DNA of 64,000 nucleotides from Pedobacter sp. ok626. GTDB taxonomy: Bacteria > Bacteroidota > Bacteroidia > Sphingobacteriales > Sphingobacteriaceae. Numbering within the stretch: the first letter of the stretch is position 1; each line of letters starts with the position of its first letter. The stretch lies in contig NZ_FNEX01000016.1 of NCBI RefSeq assembly GCF_900100435.1, positions 124,001 through 188,000 of the forward strand, read 5' to 3'. This document shows positions 6,637 through 15,204 of the stretch, piece after piece. The notes under the pieces were generated by a model that searched no databases, was not told the DNA's origin, and saw nothing but the letters and a program-made list of their open reading frames with translations. The position numbers were made by a program, and so were the translations under genes.

Positions 6637-9036
6637 ATGAAGATATCATACAATTGGCTAAAACAGTTCATTCATACAGATAAAACACCACAGGAGCTTT
6701 CTTTAATATTAACCAATATAGGTTTAGAGGTAGAGAGCCTGGAGACAGTACAGCCTGTTGTAGGTGGCTTGGAAGGACTAGTAATAGGTCATGTATTGAG
6801 TTGTGTGCAGCATCCTAATGCTGATCGTTTGCGCGTTACAACCGTTGATGTTGGTGCCGCAGAGCCTATACAGGTTGTTTGTGGAGCACCTAATGTGGCC
6901 CAGGGACAAAAAGTTGTGGTTGCAACTGTGGGTACCACGGTTTATCCGAACGAAGGCGAGCCTTTTAAAATCAATAAATCAAAAATAAGAGGAGAAGCAT
7001 CTGAAGGGATGATTTGTGCTGAAGATGAGATTGGCTTAGGTGTGTCTCACGATGGAATCATGGTACTCCCTGAAGATACTATAGTTGGAACAACTGCAAA
7101 AGCTTACTTCAACCTGGAAGATGATTATCTTTTTGAAATTGGCCTTACGCCAAACAGAGCTGATGCTGCATCGCACTTAGGTGTGGCAAGGGATTTAGCG
7201 GGTTATTTCCGTACCAATATTCAGATGCCTGATATTTCGGGTTTTAAAACTGATAACGAAAGTCTGCAGATTGATGTGAAGGTTGAAGATGGAGTTGCTT
7301 GCCCAAGATACAGTAGTGTTACCATTAGTGGTGTTACAGTTAAGGCTTCACCAGATTGGTTGCAAGATAAATTGAAAGTGATTGGCATCAGGCCGATTAA
7401 CAATATCGTAGACATTACCAATTATGTATTGCATGATCTTGGTGTTCCTCTTCATGCTTTCGACGCAGATCAGATTAAAGGTGGGCAAGTCCGCGTTAAG
7501 AAATGTGCAGAAGGAACTCCTTTTATAACACTTGATGGTGTAGAGCGTAAGCTTTCGTCAGAAGACTTGATGATCTGCAATGCAGAAGAACCGATGTGTA
7601 TTGCCGGTGTATTTGGCGGTAAAAACTCAGGTGTAAGTGAGACGACAACTAATATATTTTTAGAGAGTGCTTACTTTAATGCCGTATCGGTTCGTAAAAC
7701 TTCGAAAAGACATGGATTGAAGACTGATGCTTCATTCAGATTTGAGCGTGGTACTGATCCTGATATGACTGTTACTGCGTTAAAGCGTGCAGCCTTATTG
7801 ATTGCAGAGCTTGGTGCTGGAAAGATCGCTTCACAAGTGTCTGATATTTATCCAAATCCAGTACAACCTTTTGATGTTGAAGTAAACTATCAAAATATCA
7901 ACAGGTTAATTGGGACTGAAATCGCCGCTGAGGAGATTAAAGCCATCATTGTAGCCTTAGGCATTGCTGTTACTGCAGAAACTGCTGAGGGGTTAAGCTT
8001 AAAGGTGCCAGCGTTTAAAGTAGATGTAACACGTGAGTGCGACATTACGGAAGAAGTGCTGCGGATTTATGGTTATAACAATATCGAAATTCCGAATAAA
8101 ATTAATGCTTCTTTATCTTATAGTTCGAAACCTGATAAAGAACAAACACAGCATGTGATTGCTGATATGCTTACAGCTAATGGTTATTTAGAGATCTGGT
8201 GCAATTCGTTAACGAAAGGTGCTTATTCGAAAATACCTGAAGAAGCAGTTCAGATTTTAAACCCATTAAGTTCTGACTTGAATGTAATGCGTCAGGAGCT
8301 ATTGATGCCGGCTTTAGAGAGTGTTGCTTATAACCAAAACAGAAAGACTCCTGATATTAAGTTTTATGAGTTTGGTAAGACTTATCACCTGATCAACGAA
8401 AAGTACGTAGAGCGTCCGCGCTTATTGGTTATGCTTTCGGGAAGTAACCAGTCGGAGCAATGGAATCAAAAACAAGTGCCGGTTAGTTTTTATCATTTAA
8501 AGGCGGTAGTTGATGCAATTGTAGGTAGATTGGGGATTACCAGCTATCAATCTGATGAGTTGAAAGATGAAAGTTTTGCTTTCGGATTGAAATACTTTAG
8601 AGGCGATAAGGTAATCGTAAGCTTTGGCGCTGCAACTGCGGCTGATAAAAAGAAAACTGATGTGGATAAAGATGTTTATTATGCTGACTTTGATTGGGCT
8701 TTGTTGCTTGATATGGTGAGAAAGAACAAAATTATCAATAAGGAAGTTCCTAAATATCCTGCTGTAAGAAGAGATTTGTCTATGTTGGTTGATACCAATG
8801 TAACTTTTGAGGAATTGAAAACTGTTGCTTTTAAAGCAGAGAAGAAACTGATTAAAAATATACAGGTATTTGATGTGTATGTAGGTGATAAATTACCTGA
8901 GGGTAAAAAATCGTACGCACTGAACTTTACCATACAGGATGAGGAGCAAACCTTAACCGATAAGCAAATTGATGCCGTTATGCAAAAGATTATTCATAAC
9001 TTAGCACAAACAGTAAAAGCAGAAATTAGAAAATAA
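6637..9036 (+). CDS. pheT: Phenylalanyl-tRNA synthetase beta subunit
   Basis: The protein has 799 residues, the usual length for bacterial PheT. The N-terminus MKISYNWLKQF is typical. It continues with the tRNA-binding OB domain (HVLSCVQHPNADRLRVTTVDVG, about 50-70), the B3/B4 editing region, the B5 domain, the catalytic-like core, and the C-terminal ferredoxin-fold anticodon-binding domain (PKYPAVRRDLSMLVD onward). With the alpha subunit (not in the window) it charges tRNA-Phe and edits Tyr-tRNA. It heads a cluster with zapA and rny. Confidence 0.96.
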   Translation: MKISYNWLKQFIHTDKTPQELSLILTNIGLEVESLETVQPVVGGLEGLVIGHVLSCVQHPNADRLRVTTVDVGAAEPIQVVCGAPNVAQGQKVVVATVGTTVYPNEGEPFKINKSKIRGEASEGMICAEDEIGLGVSHDGIMVLPEDTIVGTTAKAYFNLEDDYLFEIGLTPNRADAASHLGVARDLAGYFRTNIQMPDISGFKTDNESLQIDVKVEDGVACPRYSSVTISGVTVKASPDWLQDKLKVIGIRPINNIVDITNYVLHDLGVPLHAFDADQIKGGQVRVKKCAEGTPFITLDGVERKLSSEDLMICNAEEPMCIAGVFGGKNSGVSETTTNIFLESAYFNAVSVRKTSKRHGLKTDASFRFERGTDPDMTVTALKRAALLIAELGAGKIASQVSDIYPNPVQPFDVEVNYQNINRLIGTEIAAEEIKAIIVALGIAVTAETAEGLSLKVPAFKVDVTRECDITEEVLRIYGYNNIEIPNKINASLSYSSKPDKEQTQHVIADMLTANGYLEIWCNSLTKGAYSKIPEEAVQILNPLSSDLNVMRQELLMPALESVAYNQNRKTPDIKFYEFGKTYHLINEKYVERPRLLVMLSGSNQSEQWNQKQVPVSFYHLKAVVDAIVGRLGITSYQSDELKDESFAFGLKYFRGDKVIVSFGAATAADKKKTDVDKDVYYADFDWALLLDMVRKNKIINKEVPKYPAVRRDLSMLVDTNVTFEELKTVAFKAEKKLIKNIQVFDVYVGDKLPEGKKSYALNFTIQDEEQTLTDKQIDAVMQKIIHNLAQTVKAEIRK

Positions 9037-9055
9037 GAAATAAAAAATACTATTC

Positions 9056-9346
9056 ATGTCATCAGTCGCAGATCAATTAACCTCCGTATTGCAGAAAACA
9101 GCTCGTTTAATAGAGCTTTGTGGTGCATTACAAGAAGAAAATGAGCTGCTAAAGCTGGAAAACGAATCGGTAAAAGTTGCGTTTGATGCGTCAAAAACCA
9201 AGAATGCAGACCTGGAAGAAAAGTTAAGGGTTTTGAAATTGGCGAAAAGTATTGAAGGTACAAGTGAAAAGACACTTGATATAAAGCAAAAAATTAACGA
9301 TTTTGTGCGTGAAATAGATAAGTGTGTTGTATTGCTTAAAAAATAA
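9056..9346 (+). CDS. Short coiled-coil protein upstream of zapA
   Basis: A 96-residue protein that is almost entirely predicted coiled coil (heptad pattern from about 5 to 75, for example QEENELLKLENESVKVAF). It lies 19 bp after pheT and 31 bp before zapA on the same strand. The size, fold and position suggest a ZapB-like division partner, but there is no sequence motif that proves this. It may equally be an uncharacterised conserved protein. Confidence 0.7.
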   Translation: MSSVADQLTSVLQKTARLIELCGALQEENELLKLENESVKVAFDASKTKNADLEEKLRVLKLAKSIEGTSEKTLDIKQKINDFVREIDKCVVLLKK

Positions 9347-9377
9347 GGAATACCTGAAAGTGAAACAAAGCTAAGAA

Positions 9378-9668
9378 ATGGGAGAAATCTCGATAAAAAT
9401 AACTATTTCCGACCGTATCTACCCCTTAAAGGTAAGTACTGAAGAGGAAGAAATTGTAAGGCGAGCAGCCAAGATTATTAATGAGCGCATAAAGGACTAT
9501 CAAGAAAATTATGCGGTTAGGGATAAGCAGGATTTGCTTTCTATGGCAGTATTGCATTATGCAACGGCAGTATTGCGTGTAGAAAACAAGGTCCAGAATC
9601 AGGACACTGCAGTTGCCGAGAAGGTGGAGGAATTGGATAGTTTATTAAACGGATTTTTTTCAAAATAA
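9378..9668 (+). CDS. zapA: Cell division protein ZapA
   Basis: A 96-residue protein starting MGEISIKITISDRIYPLKV, followed by the typical ZapA dimerisation segment (EEEEIVRRAAKIINERI, then RDKQDLLSMAVLHYA) and a C-terminal coiled coil. ZapA binds FtsZ filaments and promotes Z-ring bundling. It follows the coiled-coil gene closely. A 357-bp gene-free stretch separates it from rny. Confidence 0.88.
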   Translation: MGEISIKITISDRIYPLKVSTEEEEIVRRAAKIINERIKDYQENYAVRDKQDLLSMAVLHYATAVLRVENKVQNQDTAVAEKVEELDSLLNGFFSK

Positions 9669-9739
9669 GTACGTTCTTTGCATAAGTTAAGATTAGCACG
9701 AAGATATAGCCGCAGCTACGTTTTTGAGTTTCACTATTT

Positions 9740-9845
9740 TTAAAACTTAACACTTCAATATTTATAGGATTAAGAGGGTGTATTTCATCTACATTTATGT
9801 ACCTGAAAATGACTTAAATCCTAATTATAATTCGTTGAGGTTTTT
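9740..9845 (+). ncRNA. Candidate 6S-like long hairpin RNA
   Basis: An outer helix pairs CTTCAA (about 9753-9758) with TTGAGG (about 9835-9840), extended outward by A/T pairs. An inner helix pairs TAGGATTAAG with CTTAAATCCTA (one bulged base). Between them is an open A/T-rich bubble, and the tip is a loop of about 30 bases. A long rod with a central bubble after zapA is the general design of 6S RNA. Boundaries, promoter and terminator are not visible, so this is tentative. Confidence 0.3.
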
Positions 9846-9942
9846 AAAATTTGGGGCTTATTAAATTTAGTTGCGGTTTTTTTTTGAAACAAACATGGGT
9901 AAGTTAAACATGACGGATAGCTGCTCATTAATAAAATATAAG

Positions 9943-10004
9943 TAATCAGATAGGATTTATATCCCGGAGGGGTTGAAAGCGATCAAAAGGATTGTATCTG
10001 ATTA
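9943..10004 (+). ncRNA. Structured RNA element in the rny leader
   Basis: A perfect 10-bp stem (TAATCAGATA at 9943-9952 with TATCTGATTA at 9995-10004) closes a 42-base interior. The interior can form two small helices (GGAT-TTAT-ATCC and TTGA-AAGCGA-TCAA), giving a three-way junction. It ends 21 bp before the rny start and has no T-run, so it is not a terminator. It could be a cis-acting leader that controls rny, or the 3' part of an RNA gene. It matches no riboswitch I know. Confidence 0.4.
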
Positions 10005-10025
10005 AACAATAAATACAAATAGAGA

Positions 10026-11588
10026 ATGGAAATATTAGGAATAATAGGATATGTACTGGCCGGCCTCGTAATCGGCGTTCTGGTAGGGCGTTTCCTACTA
10101 AGAAGCCTGCTGAAAACGCAGGAGATTGCGGCCCAGACCAAAGTAAAAAAGATGCTTAAGGATGCGGAGAGTAAAGCCGAAATCTTGAAGAAAGACAGAT
10201 TATTAGAAGCAAAAGAAAAGTTTTTGCAATTGAAATCTGAACACGAGCAGGAAGTAAATAGTAAAAACAACCAAATCAACCAGCGTGAAAACGCAATTAA
10301 ACAAAAAGAGCAAAGCATCAATCAGCGTTTAGAAAATTTCAACCGTAAGGAGCAAGAAATTGATAACCATAAGAAGAATCTGGAAAAACAAACTGATCTT
10401 GCGATAAAGAAACAAGAAGAGGTAGATGTTTTAAAGAATCAACATGTTAAACAATTGGAAACTATTGCTGGCCTAAGTGCTGATGAAGCAAAAAACCAAT
10501 TGGTAGAAAGCATGAAACAGGAAGCTCGTACTCAAGCGATGATCCAGGTAAAGGATATCGTGGATGAAGCTAAGCTTACTGCAACTAAAGAGGCTAAAAA
10601 GGTGGTAATTCAGACTATACAGCGTACTGCTGTTGAAGCTGCCATTGAAAATACAGTTTCTATCTTCCATATTGAAAGTGATGAAATAAAAGGCCGTGTT
10701 ATTGGTCGTGAGGGACGTAATATCCGTGCGCTGGAAGCAGCGACTGGTATTGAGATCATTGTTGATGACACCCCTGAAGCTATTATTTTATCGGGTTTTG
10801 ACCCGGTAAGAAGAGAAATTGCGCGTTTGGCTTTACACCGTTTGGTAACAGATGGAAGGATTCACCCTGCACGTATTGAAGAGGTTGTTGCTAAAACCAA
10901 GAAACAGATCGAAGATGAGATTGTAGAGATTGGTGAGCGTACCGTAATAGATCTTGGTATTCACGGTCTACACCCAGAGTTAATCAGAATGGTTGGACGT
11001 ATGCGTTACCGTTCGTCTTATGGTCAGAACTTATTACATCACTCACGTGAGGTAGCTAATTTCTGTGCTACAATGGCTGCAGAACTAGGTTTGAATGCTA
11101 AAATGGCTAAACGTGCCGGATTGTTACATGATATTGGTAAAGTGCCTGATGATAATCCTGAATTGCCTCACGCAATTTTAGGTATGCAACTGGCTGAAAA
11201 ATATAAAGAGCATCCAGAAATTTGCAATGCCATTGGAGCGCACCATGATGAGATAGAAATGACTTCGATGATCTCGCCAATTGTACAGGCTTGTGATGCG
11301 ATATCAGGTGCACGTCCGGGAGCCCGTCGTGAGGTTGTCGAAAGCTATATCAAACGTTTAAAAGAATTAGAAGAGCTTGCGCTTTCTTATCCTGGAGTAG
11401 AGAAGACCTTTGCGATCCAGGCAGGTAGAGAGTTACGCGTAGTTGTAGAGAGTGAAAGAGTAACGGATCAGCAAGCTGAATTGTTAGCTGCAGACATCTC
11501 TAACCGCATACAAACTGAAATGACTTATCCGGGACAGATTAAAGTTACTGTGATCAGAGAAACCAGATCAGTTTCATTTGCGAAATAA
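10026..11588 (+). CDS. rny: Ribonuclease Y
   Basis: The protein has 520 residues. It has an N-terminal membrane anchor (about 3-24), a long coiled coil (about 35-200), a KH RNA-binding domain (IGREGRNIR at 226-234) and an HD phosphohydrolase domain (HDIGK, with H368 and D369). RNase Y is a membrane-bound endoribonuclease that starts mRNA decay. The start at 10026 gives the membrane anchor directly. A structured leader lies just upstream and a strong terminator follows. Confidence 0.96.
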   Translation: MEILGIIGYVLAGLVIGVLVGRFLLRSLLKTQEIAAQTKVKKMLKDAESKAEILKKDRLLEAKEKFLQLKSEHEQEVNSKNNQINQRENAIKQKEQSINQRLENFNRKEQEIDNHKKNLEKQTDLAIKKQEEVDVLKNQHVKQLETIAGLSADEAKNQLVESMKQEARTQAMIQVKDIVDEAKLTATKEAKKVVIQTIQRTAVEAAIENTVSIFHIESDEIKGRVIGREGRNIRALEAATGIEIIVDDTPEAIILSGFDPVRREIARLALHRLVTDGRIHPARIEEVVAKTKKQIEDEIVEIGERTVIDLGIHGLHPELIRMVGRMRYRSSYGQNLLHHSREVANFCATMAAELGLNAKMAKRAGLLHDIGKVPDDNPELPHAILGMQLAEKYKEHPEICNAIGAHHDEIEMTSMISPIVQACDAISGARPGARREVVESYIKRLKELEELALSYPGVEKTFAIQAGRELRVVVESERVTDQQAELLAADISNRIQTEMTYPGQIKVTVIRETRSVSFAK

Positions 11589-11615
11589 AGAGCAACAACG
11601 TTGTTATATTTGAGA

Positions 11616-11650
11616 AAAGCGATAGATTATTCTATCGCTTTTTTTATTTT
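11616..11650 (+). terminator. Rho-independent terminator of rny
   Basis: An 11-bp perfect stem (AAAGCGATAGA / TCTATCGCTTT) with a TTAT loop is followed by a T-rich tract. Confidence 0.9.
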
Positions 11651-11672
11651 TACCTGGTAATTAAACATAGAC

Positions 11673-12197
11673 ATGAAGAAGGAGCAAAGTAAAGTGATTA
11701 AGGCAGAACCTAAGAAAGCAGTAGACGTGCTTTTTGATAAATATGCAGAGAGTCACCAAAATCACACTAATAAACTTATTCACTGGATTTGTGTTCCTTT
11801 AATTGTGTTTAGTTTACTTGGCCTGGTATGGGCCATTCCATTTCCTCATCTTGAGTTTTTAGGGAAGTATAATGGCTTTCTAAACTGGGCATCTTTTCTG
11901 ATTGCCCTTTCTTTATACTATTACTTTACCTTATCGCCTGTATTGTCATTTCTGATGCTATGGGTAGTTAGTCTGATGAGTTACCTTATCGTCCAGTTGG
12001 AGTATTGGCAAGCATCTGGTGGACCTGCATTCTGGTTGGTCTGCGTAGTGATTTTTGTGCTGGCCTGGATAGGGCAATTTGTAGGTCATAAAATCGAAGG
12101 AAAGAAGCCTTCATTTTTAGAAGATGTTAAGTTCTTGTTAATCGGCCCAATTTGGTTATTACACTTTATTTGTAAAAAAGTTGGGCTAAGATATTGA
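11673..12197 (+). CDS. Mpo1-like (DUF962) membrane protein
   Basis: The protein has 174 residues and about four membrane spans. The N-terminal motif Y24-x3-H28-x4-N33-x3-H37 (YAESHQNHTNKLIH) and the later FVGHKIEGKKPSFLEDV (H139) are the hallmarks of the yeast Mpo1/YGL010w family. Yeast Mpo1 is an iron-dependent dioxygenase that shortens 2-hydroxy fatty acids by one carbon. A role in 2-hydroxy fatty acid or sphingolipid turnover would fit Bacteroidota, which can make hydroxylated lipids, but it is inferred. Charged segments before the first span fit a cytoplasmic N-terminus. Confidence 0.82.
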   Translation: MKKEQSKVIKAEPKKAVDVLFDKYAESHQNHTNKLIHWICVPLIVFSLLGLVWAIPFPHLEFLGKYNGFLNWASFLIALSLYYYFTLSPVLSFLMLWVVSLMSYLIVQLEYWQASGGPAFWLVCVVIFVLAWIGQFVGHKIEGKKPSFLEDVKFLLIGPIWLLHFICKKVGLRY

Positions 12198-12209
12198 TCC
12201 TAATGGCAC

Positions 12210-12287
12210 TTAACATAGAATTAACACGTTGGTAAACGAATGGTAATTTAGTGCTAACATAGGGCTAACATTGTGGTAATAGCTTTG
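12210..12287 (+). promoter_or_regulatory. PhoB-type phased repeat array and -7 box before the TonB receptor gene
   Basis: Seven five-base units recur every 11 bp: TTAAC (12210), TTAAC (12221), GTAAA (12232), GTAAT (12243), CTAAC (12254), CTAAC (12265) and GTAAT (12276). A -7 element TAGCTTTG is at 12280-12287, exactly 10 bp after the end of the 12265 unit. No separate TTTG -33 box is present. Direct repeats of 11 bp replacing the upstream box 10 bp before the -7 box is how PhoB-family activators work. The regulator itself is not in the window. Confidence 0.65.
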
Positions 12288-12310
12288 CTGGAAATTAATA
12301 TACGGCAAAA

Positions 12311-15112
12311 TTGAAATCACAACTAAACCTTAAGAAAGCTATAATTACTGTATTATTCGTAATTATCAGCGCGGCAGTATTTGCACAAACGGGAAAAATT
12401 TCAGGTAAAGTATCTGATAAAAAGACCGGAGAAACACTGATTGGTGTAACGGTAAAAATTAAAGGTACTACAAAAGGCTCATCTACTGATGTTGAAGGAC
12501 GTTATGTTATCGGGGCGTTAGCTGCTGGTAAGTATACTATTGAAGCTTCTTACGTAGGCTATACAACGAAAAACATTACGGATGTAGAAGTTAAAGGGGG
12601 GGCTTCAACAATAGTTGATCTTGTAATGGACGATTCCAATGATCAGAAGTTGAATGAGGTAGTTATTACTGCAAGCGTAAAAAAGGAGTCTATCAATACT
12701 TTATATGCGAATCAAAAATCAAGTATTAGTATCTCTAGTGGTATTTCTGCAGAATTGATCAGAAAAAGCCCAGACCGTAATACATCTGATGTATTGAAGC
12801 GTGTAAGTGGTGCAAGTATTCAAGATAACAAGTTCATCATTGTGCGCGGGTTGTCTGACAGATATAACTCTGCAATGTTGAATAATGCTGTATTACCGAA
12901 TACTGAGGTAGATAAGAAAGCATTTTCATTCGATATTTTGCCATCCAACCTGATTGATGCTATTGTTGTTAATAAAACAGCTTCAGCGGATATGCCTGGT
13001 GATTTTTCTGGTGGTGTTGTGCAGGTGACCACGAAAGACTTTCCTGATAATCCATTTTTAAATTTCTCGTTAGGGACTTCTTATAACACGCAATCTGCAT
13101 TCAAAGATTTTCAGAAAGCTTCAGGAAGTAAAAATGGTGCTTTTGGATCCTACAACAAAGACAGAAATATTCCAGCTTCTTTTCCATCAAGAGCAGAATA
13201 TCTTGCACTACCAATAGAAGGACGTGTTGCTTTGTCAAAGCAATTTGCTAACAATTGGGGATATGAAAATGTGAAATCCATTTTAGGTCCTGCATTTCAA
13301 GCAAATTATGGTACAACAAAAGTATTTAAAGATGATAGCCGCTTCGGTACAGTTTTATCTCTTTCGTACAGATATGATGAAAGGTTAAAGAAAAGCGATC
13401 AAAAAGCTTATACTGGTGAAGCTTTGGGTGACCAGTTTAGCGATAATATTTATAACTACAATACCAATATTGGTGCCTTGGCTAATTTTGCTTATTCATG
13501 GGGTAGCAATAAAATAGCGCTGAAAAACATATACAATAGGGTATTAGAGAACCAGTTCATTTCGCGTGAAGGTATCGATGATTCGCAATCTAAGTTTTTA
13601 AAAACAGCGGATTACATCCTGCAAAGATCTTTAATTTCGAATCAGTTGAGTGGTAATCATGTTTTATCAGCAGAAAGCAAGATCAAATTAGATTGGAATC
13701 TGAATTTCGCTAATACAGATAGAAAAGAGCCTGGCTTCAAAAGAATGGAATACGAACAGAATGGGAGCAATGGTGGTTATACAATTGCAAGTATACCTTC
13801 ATCAGGACAAGCTGATCCTAATCTAGGTGGTAATTTCAATTCGAAGTTAAACGAGAATTTATATGGGGGATCATTTGATATTACTGTACCGGTAAAATGG
13901 TTCCATGACAATAATAAAATCAAATTCGGTTATTTTGGTCAATATAGAAAACGCGATTTTGCTGCAAGGGTAATCGGATTTGTAAGAAATGGTACATTTG
14001 ATAATTCATTGCTTAACTTACCTCAAGATCAAATCTTTGCTCCGGCAAATATCAGAGAGAATGGATTTGTGTTGGGTGATATCACCAACGGTACCGATGC
14101 TTATGATGCTAATTCATTTTTGAATGCTGGTTACGCTATGTTTGATGGATACCTTACCGAAAAGTTACGACTTGGTATTGGAGCAAGATTAGAATCTTAT
14201 AATCAGAAATTAAACAGTATTGATAACTCATCTAATCCTTTAAGAGTCGATACAACTTATGTAAATGTGTTGCCATCTGCTAACTTAATCTACAATTTAA
14301 CGGAAAAGGCAAATCTCCGTTTGTCTGCATCGCAAACTGTAGGTAGACCTGAATTCAGAGAAATAGCACCTTTTAGTTTCTATGATTTTAATAAGAATGC
14401 TAATGTTATTGGGAACCCAAAGCTGAAACAATCAAAAACTACAAATTTTGATTTAGGGTATGCTGTTTACCCGTCTTCAGGACAGGTATTCTCGATTTCT
14501 ACTTTCTATAAAGAATTTGAGATGCCAATTGAACAAGCTTTACAGATTGGTCCATCGGGTAGAACGTTCGGATATACCAATTCAAAATCTGCAACCTTGT
14601 ATGGTGTAGAAATGGAATTCAGAAGATCTCTTGACTTTGTTGGAGAGAAATGGACGAATTTTACATTCAGTACTAACGCATCTTATATGAAATCTGAAGT
14701 GAAGGTAGCAAAAACAGTTAATAAAACAGGAAAACGTCCTTTGCAAGGTCAGTCGCCTTATTTGATCAATGCGGGTTTGATGTACAATTCAAAAAAGGAA
14801 AATTCAACAGGCGTAAGCTTACTGTATAATAGAATCGGAAAACGCATCTGGGCTGTTGGAAATGTTACGGATCCGGACATCTATGAGAATCCAAGAAATG
14901 TTCTTGATTTACAATTGTCTCAAAAATTCGCAAAATCGAGAGCAGAGGTAAAATTGAACTATAGTGATATCTTAAATAATAAAGCTATCTATTATCAGAA
15001 AGTAAAAGGTTCAGATCCTAATGCTGCATTTGATCCAAAAAAGGATAATATCAATATTTCAGATCGTTTTGGTTCTACTTTCAGCTTAACCTTCTCTTAC
15101 AAAATCAAATAG
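12311..15112 (+). CDS. TonB-dependent outer-membrane receptor
   Basis: The protein has 933 residues and a TTG start, which gives a clean signal peptide (KKAIITVLFVIISAAVFAQ). A carboxypeptidase-regulatory-like domain follows (about 28-105, GKISGKVSDKKTGETLIGV), then the plug (NVLKRVSG-type segment DVLKRVSGASIQ and FSGGVVQVTTKDF) and the beta barrel ending FSLTFSYKIK. It imports an unknown large or scarce substrate across the outer membrane. It is not a SusC (no SusD partner); the next gene encodes a lipoprotein. The phased TAAC array upstream suggests control by a PhoB-type regulator, so a phosphorus-containing substrate is possible. Confidence 0.88.
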   Translation: MKSQLNLKKAIITVLFVIISAAVFAQTGKISGKVSDKKTGETLIGVTVKIKGTTKGSSTDVEGRYVIGALAAGKYTIEASYVGYTTKNITDVEVKGGASTIVDLVMDDSNDQKLNEVVITASVKKESINTLYANQKSSISISSGISAELIRKSPDRNTSDVLKRVSGASIQDNKFIIVRGLSDRYNSAMLNNAVLPNTEVDKKAFSFDILPSNLIDAIVVNKTASADMPGDFSGGVVQVTTKDFPDNPFLNFSLGTSYNTQSAFKDFQKASGSKNGAFGSYNKDRNIPASFPSRAEYLALPIEGRVALSKQFANNWGYENVKSILGPAFQANYGTTKVFKDDSRFGTVLSLSYRYDERLKKSDQKAYTGEALGDQFSDNIYNYNTNIGALANFAYSWGSNKIALKNIYNRVLENQFISREGIDDSQSKFLKTADYILQRSLISNQLSGNHVLSAESKIKLDWNLNFANTDRKEPGFKRMEYEQNGSNGGYTIASIPSSGQADPNLGGNFNSKLNENLYGGSFDITVPVKWFHDNNKIKFGYFGQYRKRDFAARVIGFVRNGTFDNSLLNLPQDQIFAPANIRENGFVLGDITNGTDAYDANSFLNAGYAMFDGYLTEKLRLGIGARLESYNQKLNSIDNSSNPLRVDTTYVNVLPSANLIYNLTEKANLRLSASQTVGRPEFREIAPFSFYDFNKNANVIGNPKLKQSKTTNFDLGYAVYPSSGQVFSISTFYKEFEMPIEQALQIGPSGRTFGYTNSKSATLYGVEMEFRRSLDFVGEKWTNFTFSTNASYMKSEVKVAKTVNKTGKRPLQGQSPYLINAGLMYNSKKENSTGVSLLYNRIGKRIWAVGNVTDPDIYENPRNVLDLQLSQKFAKSRAEVKLNYSDILNNKAIYYQKVKGSDPNAAFDPKKDNINISDRFGSTFSLTFSYKIK

Positions 15113-15125
15113 AGTTCACGCTAAA

Positions 15126-15192
15126 TTAACTTAACTATTACGGTTTGTTAATTGGTTTTTAACACTGTAATAATATCACAAGAATATTTTTG
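15126..15192 (+). promoter_or_regulatory. Second phased TAAC array and -7 box before the lipoprotein gene
   Basis: Units at 15126 (TTAAC), 15137 (ATTAC), 15148 (TTAAT), 15159 (TTAAC) and 15170 (ATAAT) keep an 11-bp phase. The -7 element TATTTTTG is at 15185-15192, leaving 10 bp after the last unit. The outer units are degenerate, but the spacing matches the array at 12210. It would let the lipoprotein gene be switched on together with the receptor gene. Confidence 0.5.
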
Positions 15193-15204
15193 TATAAATA
15201 AATT

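Larger units (their letters stand above)
9669..10025 (+). other. Gene-free stretch between zapA and rny with two RNA-like structures
   Basis: No credible reading frame is present in these 357 bp. Two candidate structured RNAs lie here (entries at 9740-9845 and 9943-10004). No complete TTTG/TAnnTTTG promoter was found. In many bacteria the gene for 6S RNA lies directly after zapA, so this position deserves attention. Confidence 0.6.

Noticed and set aside
9943..10004. The 10-bp stem before rny read as a rho-independent terminator
   Set aside because: The loop is 42 bases and the following bases (AACAATAAAT) contain no T-run.
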